A DNA stretch of 40,820 nucleotides, taken from NCBI GenBank assembly GCA_028718525.1, contig JAQULP010000017.1, positions 1 through 40,820 of the forward strand, written 5' to 3'. How positions within the stretch are numbered: the stretch's first letter is position 1; every line of letters starts with the position of its first letter. The position numbers and the translations under genes were made by a program. This DNA is from Sulfuricurvum sp. GTDB lineage: Bacteria; Campylobacterota; Campylobacteria; Campylobacterales; Sulfurimonadaceae. The notes below the pieces were generated by a model that ran no database searches, was not told the origin of the DNA, and saw only the letters and a list, made by a program, of their open reading frames with translations. Below are positions 15,083 through 23,937 of the stretch, one piece after another.

Positions 15083-17623
15083 GGCGGAGTTACGGCGGCT
15101 CAGCCGAATCTCAAAGCAAGCACCCTTTGTGCCGTTGTGAACACTTAGTTTTCCTAAGAAATGTTTCTCAATGATTGTTTTCGCCATATACAATCCGATC
15201 CCTGTCCCCTGAGATTCGAATTTAGTCGTGAAATAGGGGTCAAATATTTTGTCCATAATGGCTTCCGGAATCCCCCCTCCGGTATCTTCAACGGTGAGGG
15301 TACACTCCGCCTCATCGCTTTGGCATCCGATATGGATTACCCGTTCGCCCCCTTTATGCTGTTCAATCGCTTCGCGTGCATTGTTGATTAAGTTAATCAT
15401 AACCTGCTTCAGTTCATTAGGATACACCGATACTTCAATCTCCGGATCAATATTGCGATCTATTTTAATCCTCTTTCGCATCAGTAAAGGGCCAAGAAGC
15501 GTTTCAACTTCATTTATCAGGGCGTTAATATTCACCGAGCGTTGATCCCGGTCATGTTTAAAGAAATTTCGGAAATCATCAATCGTTTGCGACATGTACT
15601 CAATTTGGGCCTCGGCAATCTCAATAATCTTCAGGGTCTCACTGTTCCCCCCTGCCAGGGAATTCAGATTAAGACGGGTCATCGACAGACCTAAAATATT
15701 CAGTGGTTGTCTCCATTGATGGGCAATCGACTCAAGCATCGAACCGATTTCGGCCATTTTTGCCTGCTGCATCAATAATTTTTCTTGCTTATGGTTTTTC
15801 TCGACCGCTTTGGCGATCTCATCCTGCAGCCTTTGGTTGAATGATTCCAATTCATCGGTACGCTGCCGTACCAATACATCTAGTCGGCGGTTCTTATAGA
15901 CGATCAAAATAAATAAAAGAGCAATAAACGCGGCAATGCTCCAAATCACCCGATAATTTACAAACTCTCCCCGCCCATCATGTACCATCCATTGCCCATG
16001 GATCTGTTGATACTCCGATGCACTCAATGATGCCAGCACCTTATCGCTGATCGACACCAAAGGTCCCCAATCATCACGAAAAGCAAATGCAAGTTCATAA
16101 CGGTACGGGGTCTCACCGACAACTTTCAAATGATTCAAATTGTACCGCTCAATAATATAGCTTGCGACGCCCAGCCCCTCGATACAGGCATACGCTTCGC
16201 CTGAAGCGACTTTTTGGAGTGCTTCGAGTGAGCTGTCCGCCAAAACAGGGATAATATTGGGATGGTTGGTACGCAAATACTCTTCGGTTGCATAAGAACG
16301 GACCACAGCCACTTTTTTCCCTTTGAGGTCCATCAAATCATTGACGAATCCGACATCCGAATTGGCCACAATAACAATGGACTGTTTCAGATAAGGACGG
16401 CTAAAGAGGAGATGTTCCTGACGTTTTTCGGTAACGGCCGCGCACGAGAGCATATCAAGTTCTTTCGTCTGAACGGAATGGATCGAATCACTCCATAATT
16501 TTCGGCTATAATCGATCTCAAACCGGACCCCCAGCCGTTTTTCCAAAAGTTTCAAATACGAGGCACTGATCCCGATATGCCTCCCTTTTTCATCTACCGA
16601 TTCTACCGGAGGCCAGTTATGGTCAATCCCTACCCGAATAATCGGATGGTCTCTGAGCCACTGTTTCTCTTTCGTACTTAACCGAAGGGTAGTATTATCG
16701 TACATAATCGGTTTGGATGAGAAGGTATCGTTCACCGCTCCCATCAAGCGATACCCCTGCGCGATCATTGCCATTCGGTTCGGATCAAGCTGTCCAAAAG
16801 GGGCATTGGAACGAAAAGCGAGTTTTTTGAGGGTATTGCCTTCGTAGATAAGACTCTCTAAAGATTTTTTTTGGGGATTATACTTGCGGTAAATAAGATC
16901 GGCCGCCTCTTCTACATGGTCAAATGCCCATATCCACCCCCGTATCGATGCATTGTAAAAAGCATTCATACGTTCCGGATGCTTTAGGTATTCATTTCGG
17001 CTTGCAAACAGAATATCGCTGTAAAAATCAAACCCGTACTCCTTTGGATGGATAACACGCGTTTTAACCCCCATTTTTTCTAAAATAAACGGTTCATTTG
17101 AGAGGTAAGAGGCCATGGCATCGGTTTCATTCCGTTCCAATGAACGGGGATCATACGAATGGGGCTGCAAATGATAATCCTCGGGAGTGAGCCCGACACT
17201 TCGCAGCATGGCCTGAATTTCGACACCGCTCGCGGCATCGCCGGTCAGCATAATCCGTTTCCCCCGCAAATCTTTGGCGCTTCTAATCCCTGAGTCTTCC
17301 CTGACAAGAAGCATCATCGGTGATGACTGATAGATAGCCGCCATTAAAACAATCGGAGAGCTCTTCATACTCTCGATAATAATCGATGTATGCCCTACCG
17401 CATATTGGGCCTTCCCTTCCATCACAGACGTATACGGATCCATTTTATTCCGGGCATCGTTAATCGTAACATCCAACCCGGCATCACGGTAATATCCTCT
17501 CTCTTTGGCTACGTAAAACCCGGCAAATTGAAACTGGTTCAGCCACGACAGCTGGAGGGTTACAGCTTCATTTGACCATAAAAGTGAAACCATAAAAAGT
17601 AATAATAGAGAGAGCTTTTTCAT
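15077..17623 (-). CDS. Sensor histidine kinase with NMT1/THI5 and SBP_bac_3 sensor domains
   Basis: Membrane sensor kinase of 848 aa. From the N terminus: signal peptide (MKKLSLLLLFMVSLLWS); an NMT1/THI5-like binding module (about 20-240, opening LQLSWLNQFQFAGFYVAKE); a second binding module of the SBP_bac_3 type (about 315-535, with VGIDHNWPPVE); one transmembrane helix (about 557-576); a coiled-coil stretch; a dimerisation domain with phospho-accepting H635 in HQWRQPLN; and an HATPase domain with N box NLINNAREAI and G boxes EDTGGGIP and GTGIGLYM. ATG 17623 is chosen because it starts a clean signal peptide; TTG at 17641 is the alternative. No receiver domain or partner regulator is adjacent. 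It converges on the SQR-like gene with a 6-base overlap. Confidence 0.9.
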   Translation of the reverse strand: MKKLSLLLLFMVSLLWSNEAVTLQLSWLNQFQFAGFYVAKERGYYRDAGLDVTINDARNKMDPYTSVMEGKAQYAVGHTSIIIESMKSSPIVLMAAIYQSSPMMLLVREDSGIRSAKDLRGKRIMLTGDAASGVEIQAMLRSVGLTPEDYHLQPHSYDPRSLERNETDAMASYLSNEPFILEKMGVKTRVIHPKEYGFDFYSDILFASRNEYLKHPERMNAFYNASIRGWIWAFDHVEEAADLIYRKYNPQKKSLESLIYEGNTLKKLAFRSNAPFGQLDPNRMAMIAQGYRLMGAVNDTFSSKPIMYDNTTLRLSTKEKQWLRDHPIIRVGIDHNWPPVESVDEKGRHIGISASYLKLLEKRLGVRFEIDYSRKLWSDSIHSVQTKELDMLSCAAVTEKRQEHLLFSRPYLKQSIVIVANSDVGFVNDLMDLKGKKVAVVRSYATEEYLRTNHPNIIPVLADSSLEALQKVASGEAYACIEGLGVASYIIERYNLNHLKVVGETPYRYELAFAFRDDWGPLVSISDKVLASLSASEYQQIHGQWMVHDGRGEFVNYRVIWSIAAFIALLFILIVYKNRRLDVLVRQRTDELESFNQRLQDEIAKAVEKNHKQEKLLMQQAKMAEIGSMLESIAHQWRQPLNILGLSMTRLNLNSLAGGNSETLKIIEIAEAQIEYMSQTIDDFRNFFKHDRDQRSVNINALINEVETLLGPLLMRKRIKIDRNIDPEIEVSVYPNELKQVMINLINNAREAIEQHKGGERVIHIGCQSDEAECTLTVEDTGGGIPEAIMDKIFDPYFTTKFESQGTGIGLYMAKTIIEKHFLGKLSVHNGTKGACFEIRLSRRNSAL

Positions 17624-17721
17624 GCGCAAGAGTGTATCCAAAGAATTATATTTTCATACTTATAACCGCTTATGCTCCTTTTGGGTAAAATCGCGGAAAA
17701 TTCTTGTTGCAAGGTCTCACA

Positions 17722-20700
17722 ATGTCGGTTAAAAATACACTACTTGAAACGATCACCCGCCGTCCGCTTATTATCGACGGTGCTATGGGAACTCAGCTTC
17801 AGGAACGTGCCGACAAGATTCCCGAAAGTGCCTGGGAAGGGCTGGAGGGGTGTAACGAACTTCTAAACGTTACCGCCACGGAGGTGATGAGTGATATTTT
17901 TCACGCCTATCTCACTGCCGGAGCCGATCTGATCACGACCAACACCTTCGGCGCCTTCAACTGGGTACTCGATGAATACGGAATCGGCCACCGCGCCTAT
18001 GAGCTCTCCCGCGCCGGAGCGGCGGTTTGTAAAGCTGAGTGTGATAAATTCTCGACCCCGGAATATCCCCGCTTTGTACTCGGTTCCATCGGTCCGGGAA
18101 CCAAACTCCCCTCTTTGGGACATATCCGTTACGATGAAATGTACGCAGGATATCTCGAATGCTGTCTGGGTCTCATCGATGGCGGATGCGATATTTTCCT
18201 CCTCGAAACCTGCCAAGACCCGCTTCAAATCAAAGCGGCGCTCCATGCCTGCGAAGCGGCGAATAAAGAGCGGAATAGCTCTTTGCCGATTATGGTCTCC
18301 GTCACCATCGAACTCGCCGGAAGCATGCTCATCGGAACCGATGCGCAAACGATTGCGACCATTTTGGAGCCGTTTGACATTATCAGCCTCGGATTCAACT
18401 GCGGTACGGGACCGGAGCAATACGCCAAACATGTACGGACCCTCTCCGAAGTGTGGGGAAAACCGATCTCGGTTCATGCCAATGCGGGGCTTCCTCAAAA
18501 CCGCGGCGGTTATTCGTACTATCCGATGGGACCCGATGAGTTTGCCAATCTCCAATGCGATTTTTTAAATTACGACGGCGTCAGCTTTCTCGGCGGATGC
18601 TGCGGTACGACCCCTCAGCATATCCGTGCACTGGTCAACAAAGTCTCCGCAATCGCCCCTAAAAAACCGAGCGGCGAGACAAAACCCTCCATCGCATCGC
18701 TGTTCAATACCGTCGAACTTATTCAGACCCCAGCCCCGCTTTTGATCGGGGAGCGTTCCAACTCAACCGGTTCCAAAGCGTTCCGTGAACTGATCATCGC
18801 CAGCGATTACGAGGGGACCCTCAGCGTCGGTCAAGCGCAGGTACGCGACGGCGCCCATTGTCTCGATGTCAACGTCGAGTTTGCCGGACGCGACGGTGCG
18901 GTGGATATGGCGCACGTCATGAGACTCTACAACCAAAAAATCCCCCTTCCCCTCATGCCCGATGCCACCCGGGTTAATACGATGGAAGAGGCGCTCAAGT
19001 GTATCGGAGGAAAACCGATCATCAACTCCGTCAACCTCGAAGACGGAGAAGAGCGTCTCGATGCCATCTGTTCCCTCGCCAAAAAATACGGAACGGCCCT
19101 TGTCTGTCTCGTCATCGATGAAAAAGGGATGGCCAAAACCACCGAAGACAAAATGCGCATTGCCGATCGTATCTACGATCTGTGCGTCAACCGTCACGGC
19201 ATCGACCCGCGCAATCTGATGTTCGACATGCTCACCTTTACGGTGGGAAGCGGGGATTTGGAATACCGTGACGCCGCTATCCAAACCCTTGAAGCGATCC
19301 GTCAGCTCCACGCCAAATACCCGAATGTAGGTTCGACGCTGGGGCTTTCGAATATTTCGTTCGGACTCAGCATGAATGCACGTGTCTTTTTGAACAGCGT
19401 CTTTTTGCACCACTGTATCGAAGCGGGGATGACCAGCGTCATTATTAACGTCAAGCACATCATCCCCCTCTCTAAAATGTCCGAGGAAGATCGCGCTATT
19501 TGTGAAGAACTGCTCTTCCATCCCGATGATCAGTCCCTCTTTAAATTTATCGGCCATTTCAGCGACAAAACAATCGACAACTCTAAAAACGATGAAACCT
19601 ACGAAGCCCTCAGCGATGAAGAAAAGATCGCCAAGCTCCTCATCGATGGGGATAAAGAGCGGATGATTCCGTTAGTCGAAAAAGCTCGTCACACCATCAA
19701 TCCCGACCGTATCGTCAATGAAATCCTCATCGATGCGATGAAAGTGGTCGGAGAGCTTTTCGGATCGGGGAAAATGCAGCTGCCATTCGTACTGCAAAGT
19801 GCCGAAACGATGAAAACGACCGTCGATTATCTCAATCCTTATCTCTCCAAGCAGGAAAAAGATACCGATACAACCCTCGTCATCGGTACCGTCAAAGGGG
19901 ATGTCCATGATGTCGGGAAGAATCTCGTCGATATTATCCTCTCCAATAACGGATTCAAAGTGATCAATATCGGGATTAAAACGGAGCTTGAAGAGTATCT
20001 TGACGTTATGAAATCCAAAGAAATCCACGCCATCGGAATGTCGGGATTGCTGGTCAAATCGACCCAGGTCATGAAAGACAATCTGGAGACGATGGCCGGT
20101 ATGGGGATCACCACTCCGGTACTGCTGGGAGGAGCGGCACTTACCCGAAGCTTCGTGGACGATTTTTGCCGACCGATCTATCAAGGTCCCATCTTTTACT
20201 GCCGGGATGCCTTCGACGGTGTCATAGCCATGAGCCGTATCGAAAAATACAATGCCGACCCGAGCACAGGGCTCGATACCCGCCTGGGAGGCGATATGGT
20301 AGAGAAAATTGCGAAAGAAGTGATAGATGTAGTCATCCCTCCGTTTCATGAGCTGAAAATGCCGAGTGACGTTAAAATTCCTACCCCTCCGTTTTGGGGA
20401 CGACGTGTCCTTCGAAAAGAGCAGCTCGACTTTGATATGGTGTGCGAATGGATCAATAAACGAAGCCTCTTTAAGCTGCACTGGGGGTATAAACGGGCAG
20501 GGATGCCGGTCGAAGAGTACAAAAAACTACTCGAAACCAAAGTCTATCCCGCCTATGAGCGGATCAAAAATGAGATCGTCAAACGGGGGTTGTTTGATCC
20601 TACCGTGATCTACGGTTACTACCCCGTCCGAAGCAGCGATCGGGAACTTCTGATTTTCGATGAGAGCTGCGGATGGAATATCGATTCAAATGCCAATCGT

Positions 20701-21219
20701 CAGCCTCTCGACGAGGTAATCGGAAATGCCAAATACGTATTCGAGTTTCCCCGTCAGCGCAAAGCGCCGCACCGAGCGCTCAGTGACTTTTTTGCCCATA
20801 CGCGCGATGACGTATTGCCGCTAACCTGTGTCAGTGTCGGGGACAAATTCAGCGAATATGAAAAAGAGCTCTATGCCCATAATGAATATCTGGAATACAA
20901 TCTGGTACACGGTTTCGGGGTGGAGTTGGCCGAAGCGTTGGCCGAAGTGGCCCATAAACAAATCCGTCTCGATCTGAATATCGCAAGCGATGACGAAGGG
21001 TTCAGCCTGCGCGATGTCCGCATGAACCGCTATGCGGGTGCGCGCTACTCTTTCGGGTATCCGGCGTGTCCCGATTTAGAGCCGAGCCGTATTATTTTCG
21101 ATCTTCTGCGACCTGAAGAGTTCGGTATTACCCTCTCGGAGACGTTCCAAATCCATCCGGAGCAAAGTACGACGGCACTCGTTGTCCATCATAAAGAGGC
21201 AACATACTACAACATTTGA
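17722..21219 (+). CDS. metH: Cobalamin-dependent methionine synthase
   Basis: Transfers the methyl group of methyltetrahydrofolate to homocysteine through cobalamin; 1165 aa, slightly shorter than E. coli MetH. Domains in order: homocysteine-binding (zinc ligands C227 in FNCGTGPEQ and C293/C294 in GGCCGTT), pterin-binding (LLIGERSNSTGSK through about 620), B12-binding with cobalt ligand H729 in DVHDVGKN, and the C-terminal S-adenosylmethionine reactivation domain (RQRKAPHRALSDFF, GYPACPDL). ATG 17722 is preferred, with AAGG eight bases upstream; an in-frame TTG at 17704 lacks support. It diverges from the sensor-kinase gene across about 100 bases. No cobalamin riboswitch is visible upstream. 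Confidence 0.97.
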   Translation: MSVKNTLLETITRRPLIIDGAMGTQLQERADKIPESAWEGLEGCNELLNVTATEVMSDIFHAYLTAGADLITTNTFGAFNWVLDEYGIGHRAYELSRAGAAVCKAECDKFSTPEYPRFVLGSIGPGTKLPSLGHIRYDEMYAGYLECCLGLIDGGCDIFLLETCQDPLQIKAALHACEAANKERNSSLPIMVSVTIELAGSMLIGTDAQTIATILEPFDIISLGFNCGTGPEQYAKHVRTLSEVWGKPISVHANAGLPQNRGGYSYYPMGPDEFANLQCDFLNYDGVSFLGGCCGTTPQHIRALVNKVSAIAPKKPSGETKPSIASLFNTVELIQTPAPLLIGERSNSTGSKAFRELIIASDYEGTLSVGQAQVRDGAHCLDVNVEFAGRDGAVDMAHVMRLYNQKIPLPLMPDATRVNTMEEALKCIGGKPIINSVNLEDGEERLDAICSLAKKYGTALVCLVIDEKGMAKTTEDKMRIADRIYDLCVNRHGIDPRNLMFDMLTFTVGSGDLEYRDAAIQTLEAIRQLHAKYPNVGSTLGLSNISFGLSMNARVFLNSVFLHHCIEAGMTSVIINVKHIIPLSKMSEEDRAICEELLFHPDDQSLFKFIGHFSDKTIDNSKNDETYEALSDEEKIAKLLIDGDKERMIPLVEKARHTINPDRIVNEILIDAMKVVGELFGSGKMQLPFVLQSAETMKTTVDYLNPYLSKQEKDTDTTLVIGTVKGDVHDVGKNLVDIILSNNGFKVINIGIKTELEEYLDVMKSKEIHAIGMSGLLVKSTQVMKDNLETMAGMGITTPVLLGGAALTRSFVDDFCRPIYQGPIFYCRDAFDGVIAMSRIEKYNADPSTGLDTRLGGDMVEKIAKEVIDVVIPPFHELKMPSDVKIPTPPFWGRRVLRKEQLDFDMVCEWINKRSLFKLHWGYKRAGMPVEEYKKLLETKVYPAYERIKNEIVKRGLFDPTVIYGYYPVRSSDRELLIFDESCGWNIDSNANRQPLDEVIGNAKYVFEFPRQRKAPHRALSDFFAHTRDDVLPLTCVSVGDKFSEYEKELYAHNEYLEYNLVHGFGVELAEALAEVAHKQIRLDLNIASDDEGFSLRDVRMNRYAGARYSFGYPACPDLEPSRIIFDLLRPEEFGITLSETFQIHPEQSTTALVVHHKEATYYNI

Positions 21220-21371
21220 GTTCAAAACCCTTTGTTCTAAAATATTTTCTCATAGCCACAGCGGCTGTGTTGAGTATCATCCTTAGCTACTTTTACGTCG
21301 ATCTGGCCGCACTGCAGTGGTGTCATCGCCATTTGACCCTCAGTATAATAGAGAGTTCTTTCAATCAATGA
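21216..21371 (+). pseudogene. N-terminal remnant of a membrane protein, possibly PAP2 phosphatase
   Basis: A 51-codon frame begins at a TTG overlapping the metH stop and reads SSKPFVLKYFLIATAAVLS, then IILSYFYVDLAALQWCHRHL, before a stop at 21369. The hydrophobic helix followed by a YFYVD-like turn and a WCH segment is the usual opening of small PAP2-family phosphatases, whose catalytic motifs would follow downstream but are absent here. It looks like the start of a gene cut off by a deletion or rearrangement at the border of the Tad locus. A genuine small membrane protein is possible. Confidence 0.35.
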
Positions 21372-21440
21372 TATTTAATGGGCAAGCTAATGTCAGATTA
21401 ATTTTAAAATATGAAGAATATGATGAGAGGCTATTTTAAT

Positions 21441-21459
21441 AGAGGGCCTATAGCCCTCT
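21441..21459 (-). terminator. Hairpin after flp
   Basis: AGAGGGC (21441-21447) and GCCCTCT (21453-21459) form a perfect 7-bp stem with a 5-base loop, six bases past the flp stop codon. The following sequence on the minus strand is A/T-rich but lacks a clean T run, so it may protect the 3' end or act as a weak terminator. Confidence 0.5.
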
Positions 21460-21465
21460 TAATCA

Positions 21466-21657
21466 TTATTTAGCTGTAGCAACACCCAATGAAGTCAAGT
21501 TAGCATCAGCAACATCAATTACATTATTTTTAGCCTTCGTCATGTACGTATTCAAACCTGCTACCAAACCAACACCCACAACGACCAACAATACTGCGAC
21601 CAATACACCACTCATCCCTTTTTGGGATTTGATACGAGCTACTAAGTTTTTCAACAT
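21466..21657 (-). CDS. flp: Flp-type type IVb prepilin (atypical)
   Basis: Candidate major pilin of the Tad locus; 63 aa. A 14-residue basic leader ends in KSQKG-like sequence (MLKNLVARIKSQKG), followed by a long hydrophobic helix (MSGVLVAVLLVVVGVGLVAG) and a short polar tail. Cleavage after G14 would leave a mature pilin of 49 residues. Unlike classical Flp pilins it has no glutamate at position 5 of the mature chain and no Glu-Tyr pair. It is the last gene of the locus and has its own consensus-like promoter, as expected for a subunit needed in large amounts. AAGG lies eight bases before ATG. Confidence 0.75.
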   Translation of the reverse strand: MLKNLVARIKSQKGMSGVLVAVLLVVVGVGLVAGLNTYMTKAKNNVIDVADANLTSLGVATAK

Positions 21658-21690
21658 TTTCCAACCTTTTTATCATTTTACATCACAATT

Positions 21691-21719
21691 ATTATACATT
21701 TTTATCACACAATAATCAA
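21691..21719 (-). promoter_or_regulatory. flp: Sigma70 promoter of flp
   Basis: Minus strand TTGATT (21719-21714), exactly 17 bases, then TATAAT (21696-21691), about 35 bases before the flp ATG and inside the 81-base gap after the secretin gene. Confidence 0.75.
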
Positions 21720-21738
21720 GTACATTTATCACTTTTTT

Positions 21739-23484
21739 CTATATTTGTGAAATTTCTTTTATATGATTTTTTGATATCCATAAAGGACCGATAACATTTT
21801 CGCATCCCTCTTTTGAACAATCTTTTATAATCTTTGCCCAGAGAACATTTTCGATGGCAATTTCATCACCGATTTGGAGTTTGTGCCCTTTTTTCCATAC
21901 ATTCATGGGTTTTCCCACTTTCGGTTTTGCACGGAGATAGATATAGGCGGAAGTCACTTCATAATAGCTCTCGTTTGTTTTCATCGCTTCCGGAACACTC
22001 TTGTCAACAGCACCTGCTTTGATAATCTCCTGATTAGGAATCTGAATCGTTTCATTCACCGTTGTGTTTTGTTCTTTCACTGCAGAAGAGAAATCTAACA
22101 CGACAGCATTTCCTGCTGTGTTTTGGAGAACATTTGTTGTGTTCTCTTCCGATGAAGGCTCGATGGAACTCGTTTGATCCGAAGAACCTTTTTTCTCATC
22201 GGATTCAACTTCCGTCAATTGTTCATGCAGTTGGGTGGATGATTTTTTGAACGATTTATAAAATCCGCTCTCGTCGACATATTCATTGCCATCAACGATT
22301 TCAGGAACCAGGAAAAAGAGCAAATCGTTTGCACGGTTTGCATCCACCGTACGTTTAAACAAATGGCCTAAAATTGGTATATCACCGAGAAACGGAATTT
22401 TCTCTTCCTGTTTGTTTGTTTCCGTATGGAGCCGTCCGCCCAGCGCGATCACCTGACCGCTTTGGGCGACCACATCGGTTGTAATATTTTTTGACCGAAA
22501 CGCCGGAATGTAGACATTTTCCCCTAACATTACCTGATGAGTAGGGTCTGAGTCAAACTCGCTGTCGTTAATCGCAACCATGATCCCCATATACCCTTCT
22601 TTTTCCAAAAATTTTGGACGTATTGTTAGACGCAATCCATACTCTTTTTCCTTCGCATTAATCGTCGGAAAGTTGCTATTATTATTGTATGTCAAACTGA
22701 TCGGGACAAAGATTTGCCCCCCTACATGGAACGAAGAATTTTGATCCTCCGTACCCAGTAAAACCGTATCATCCAAAATTTTAGCCACCCCTTTGGATTT
22801 TAAAAAACTCAAATTCGCCACCAAGGATTTACCGCTATTTGCAAATGCTCCGGTTTGATCCAATAAAAATCCGCTAAAGGTGGCATACGTTTTGGACATT
22901 GCATTCAAAGAAATATCCCCATTTTTTCCAAAATAGTTAAGTCCTACTGCACCGCCAAGTTCTTCGGCTCGATTATTATCGATGGATACCAAATAAAGTT
23001 TCGTACGTACCATCTTCTCGACAGTTTTCGTTTCACTTAAATCCATCGTTTGATTCACATCGATTCCCGCATTCGCCAAGAGCTGGAATACCCTTCTCTT
23101 CTGATGAGGATCACTGAAGATTCCCCCCAAAACCGTCGAACCATCTCCTGCACGGTGCAGTGTCACCTGTGGAGCTACGATGTTTACCATTTTTTGGACA
23201 AATCCTAAATTTTGGTTCACATAAATCTGATAATTTTCGATTGTATTGTCATTGTAATGGATCAGGAGCGAGGTATTGCCGCTTTTTTTACCAAACAATC
23301 GCAACGTTTGATCCGACTTGCTCGATGTCTCCATCACCGTCACTTTCAATAATTCCTGATTACCGACAACGACCTGATTAAAACTCTTGTCGGCTGTAAA
23401 TACCTTAAATTCGTTTTCAAATACAACGATATCGCGTCCCCACAGGACGAATACCAATCCGATCAACATTACTACAATTTTCAC
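21739..23484 (-). CDS. rcpA: Tad secretin (RcpA/CpaC) with C-terminal SH3-like domain
   Basis: Outer-membrane channel through which the Tad pilus exits; 581 aa. Signal peptide to about residue 16; a pilus-secretin N-domain (about 20-95, with NQELLKVTVMETSSKSDQT); a BON-like or short N1 region; then the secretin core ending in the hallmark EKIPFLGDIPILGHLFK and LLFFLVPEIV. A Ser/Glu-rich linker (about 405-500) leads to a 75-residue C-terminal unit (507-581) with YIYLRAKPKVGKPMNVWKKG and LWAKI, which reads as a bacterial SH3 domain. Such a domain is unusual on Tad secretins and could bind peptidoglycan. Nine bases separate it from the TadE-like gene upstream. Confidence 0.88.
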   Translation of the reverse strand: MKIVVMLIGLVFVLWGRDIVVFENEFKVFTADKSFNQVVVGNQELLKVTVMETSSKSDQTLRLFGKKSGNTSLLIHYNDNTIENYQIYVNQNLGFVQKMVNIVAPQVTLHRAGDGSTVLGGIFSDPHQKRRVFQLLANAGIDVNQTMDLSETKTVEKMVRTKLYLVSIDNNRAEELGGAVGLNYFGKNGDISLNAMSKTYATFSGFLLDQTGAFANSGKSLVANLSFLKSKGVAKILDDTVLLGTEDQNSSFHVGGQIFVPISLTYNNNSNFPTINAKEKEYGLRLTIRPKFLEKEGYMGIMVAINDSEFDSDPTHQVMLGENVYIPAFRSKNITTDVVAQSGQVIALGGRLHTETNKQEEKIPFLGDIPILGHLFKRTVDANRANDLLFFLVPEIVDGNEYVDESGFYKSFKKSSTQLHEQLTEVESDEKKGSSDQTSSIEPSSEENTTNVLQNTAGNAVVLDFSSAVKEQNTTVNETIQIPNQEIIKAGAVDKSVPEAMKTNESYYEVTSAYIYLRAKPKVGKPMNVWKKGHKLQIGDEIAIENVLWAKIIKDCSKEGCENVIGPLWISKNHIKEISQI

Positions 23485-23493
23485 GATGTTCCT

Positions 23494-23937
23494 TTATTCA
23501 CATTCCAATTTGAATGATCCATTCTGATCTTTGTACGAATACGACGTAATCGTAGAGCTTAAATTTTTATCTCCCAAACGATTAAGCGGATACTTCGCTA
23601 TCACCACTTCAATTTTTGTTTGAGAAGCGTTCATCTCCCCTACTCGACTCAGTTTAAGCGTTGGCTTGCTTGATGGACATAGCGACTGAAGAACACCCCA
23701 TGCTTTTAAATCGTCCATCGATTTTTTCACGTTAGCTTCTGAACTTAAATTCGACTCATTATTAATGATCATAATCGCACGATGACTCATCATTTTCAAA
23801 CGGTTGTCCAGCTGCATCACGGTCCAGTAGTCCAACAGCAGTGTCATTAAAAAAATTGCCGTCGGAATGACGACAATCATCAATGCAAAAATTTGAGCAA
23901 ATCCGAATCCTTTTCTCCACCCAGGTTTATTGTTCAT
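23494..23937 (-). CDS. TadE-like pseudopilin
   Basis: Protein of 147 aa with a short basic N terminus (MNNKPGWRKGFGFAQIF) running straight into one hydrophobic helix (about 14-38) and a soluble remainder. This is the shape of TadE/TadF/TadG minor pilins, which are processed by the Tad prepilin peptidase and assist pilus assembly. The mature region carries two widely spaced cysteines (SLCPSS and the penultimate LECE). It overlaps the cpaB stop by 11 bases and is followed closely by the secretin gene, so all three are translated together. Sequence alone does not tell TadE from TadF. Confidence 0.6.
   Translation of the reverse strand: MNNKPGWRKGFGFAQIFALMIVVIPTAIFLMTLLLDYWTVMQLDNRLKMMSHRAIMIINNESNLSSEANVKKSMDDLKAWGVLQSLCPSSKPTLKLSRVGEMNASQTKIEVVIAKYPLNRLGDKNLSSTITSYSYKDQNGSFKLECE

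Noticed and set aside
17624-17721. Cobalamin or SAM riboswitch upstream of metH
   Set aside because: The gap is only about 100 bases and shows no B12-box or SAM-type conserved core.
18763-19557. Minus-strand ORF of 264 codons opposite metH
   Set aside because: Entirely antisense to the strongly conserved metH pterin domain and without recognisable protein features. Other antisense ORFs in metH and the tad genes are treated likewise.
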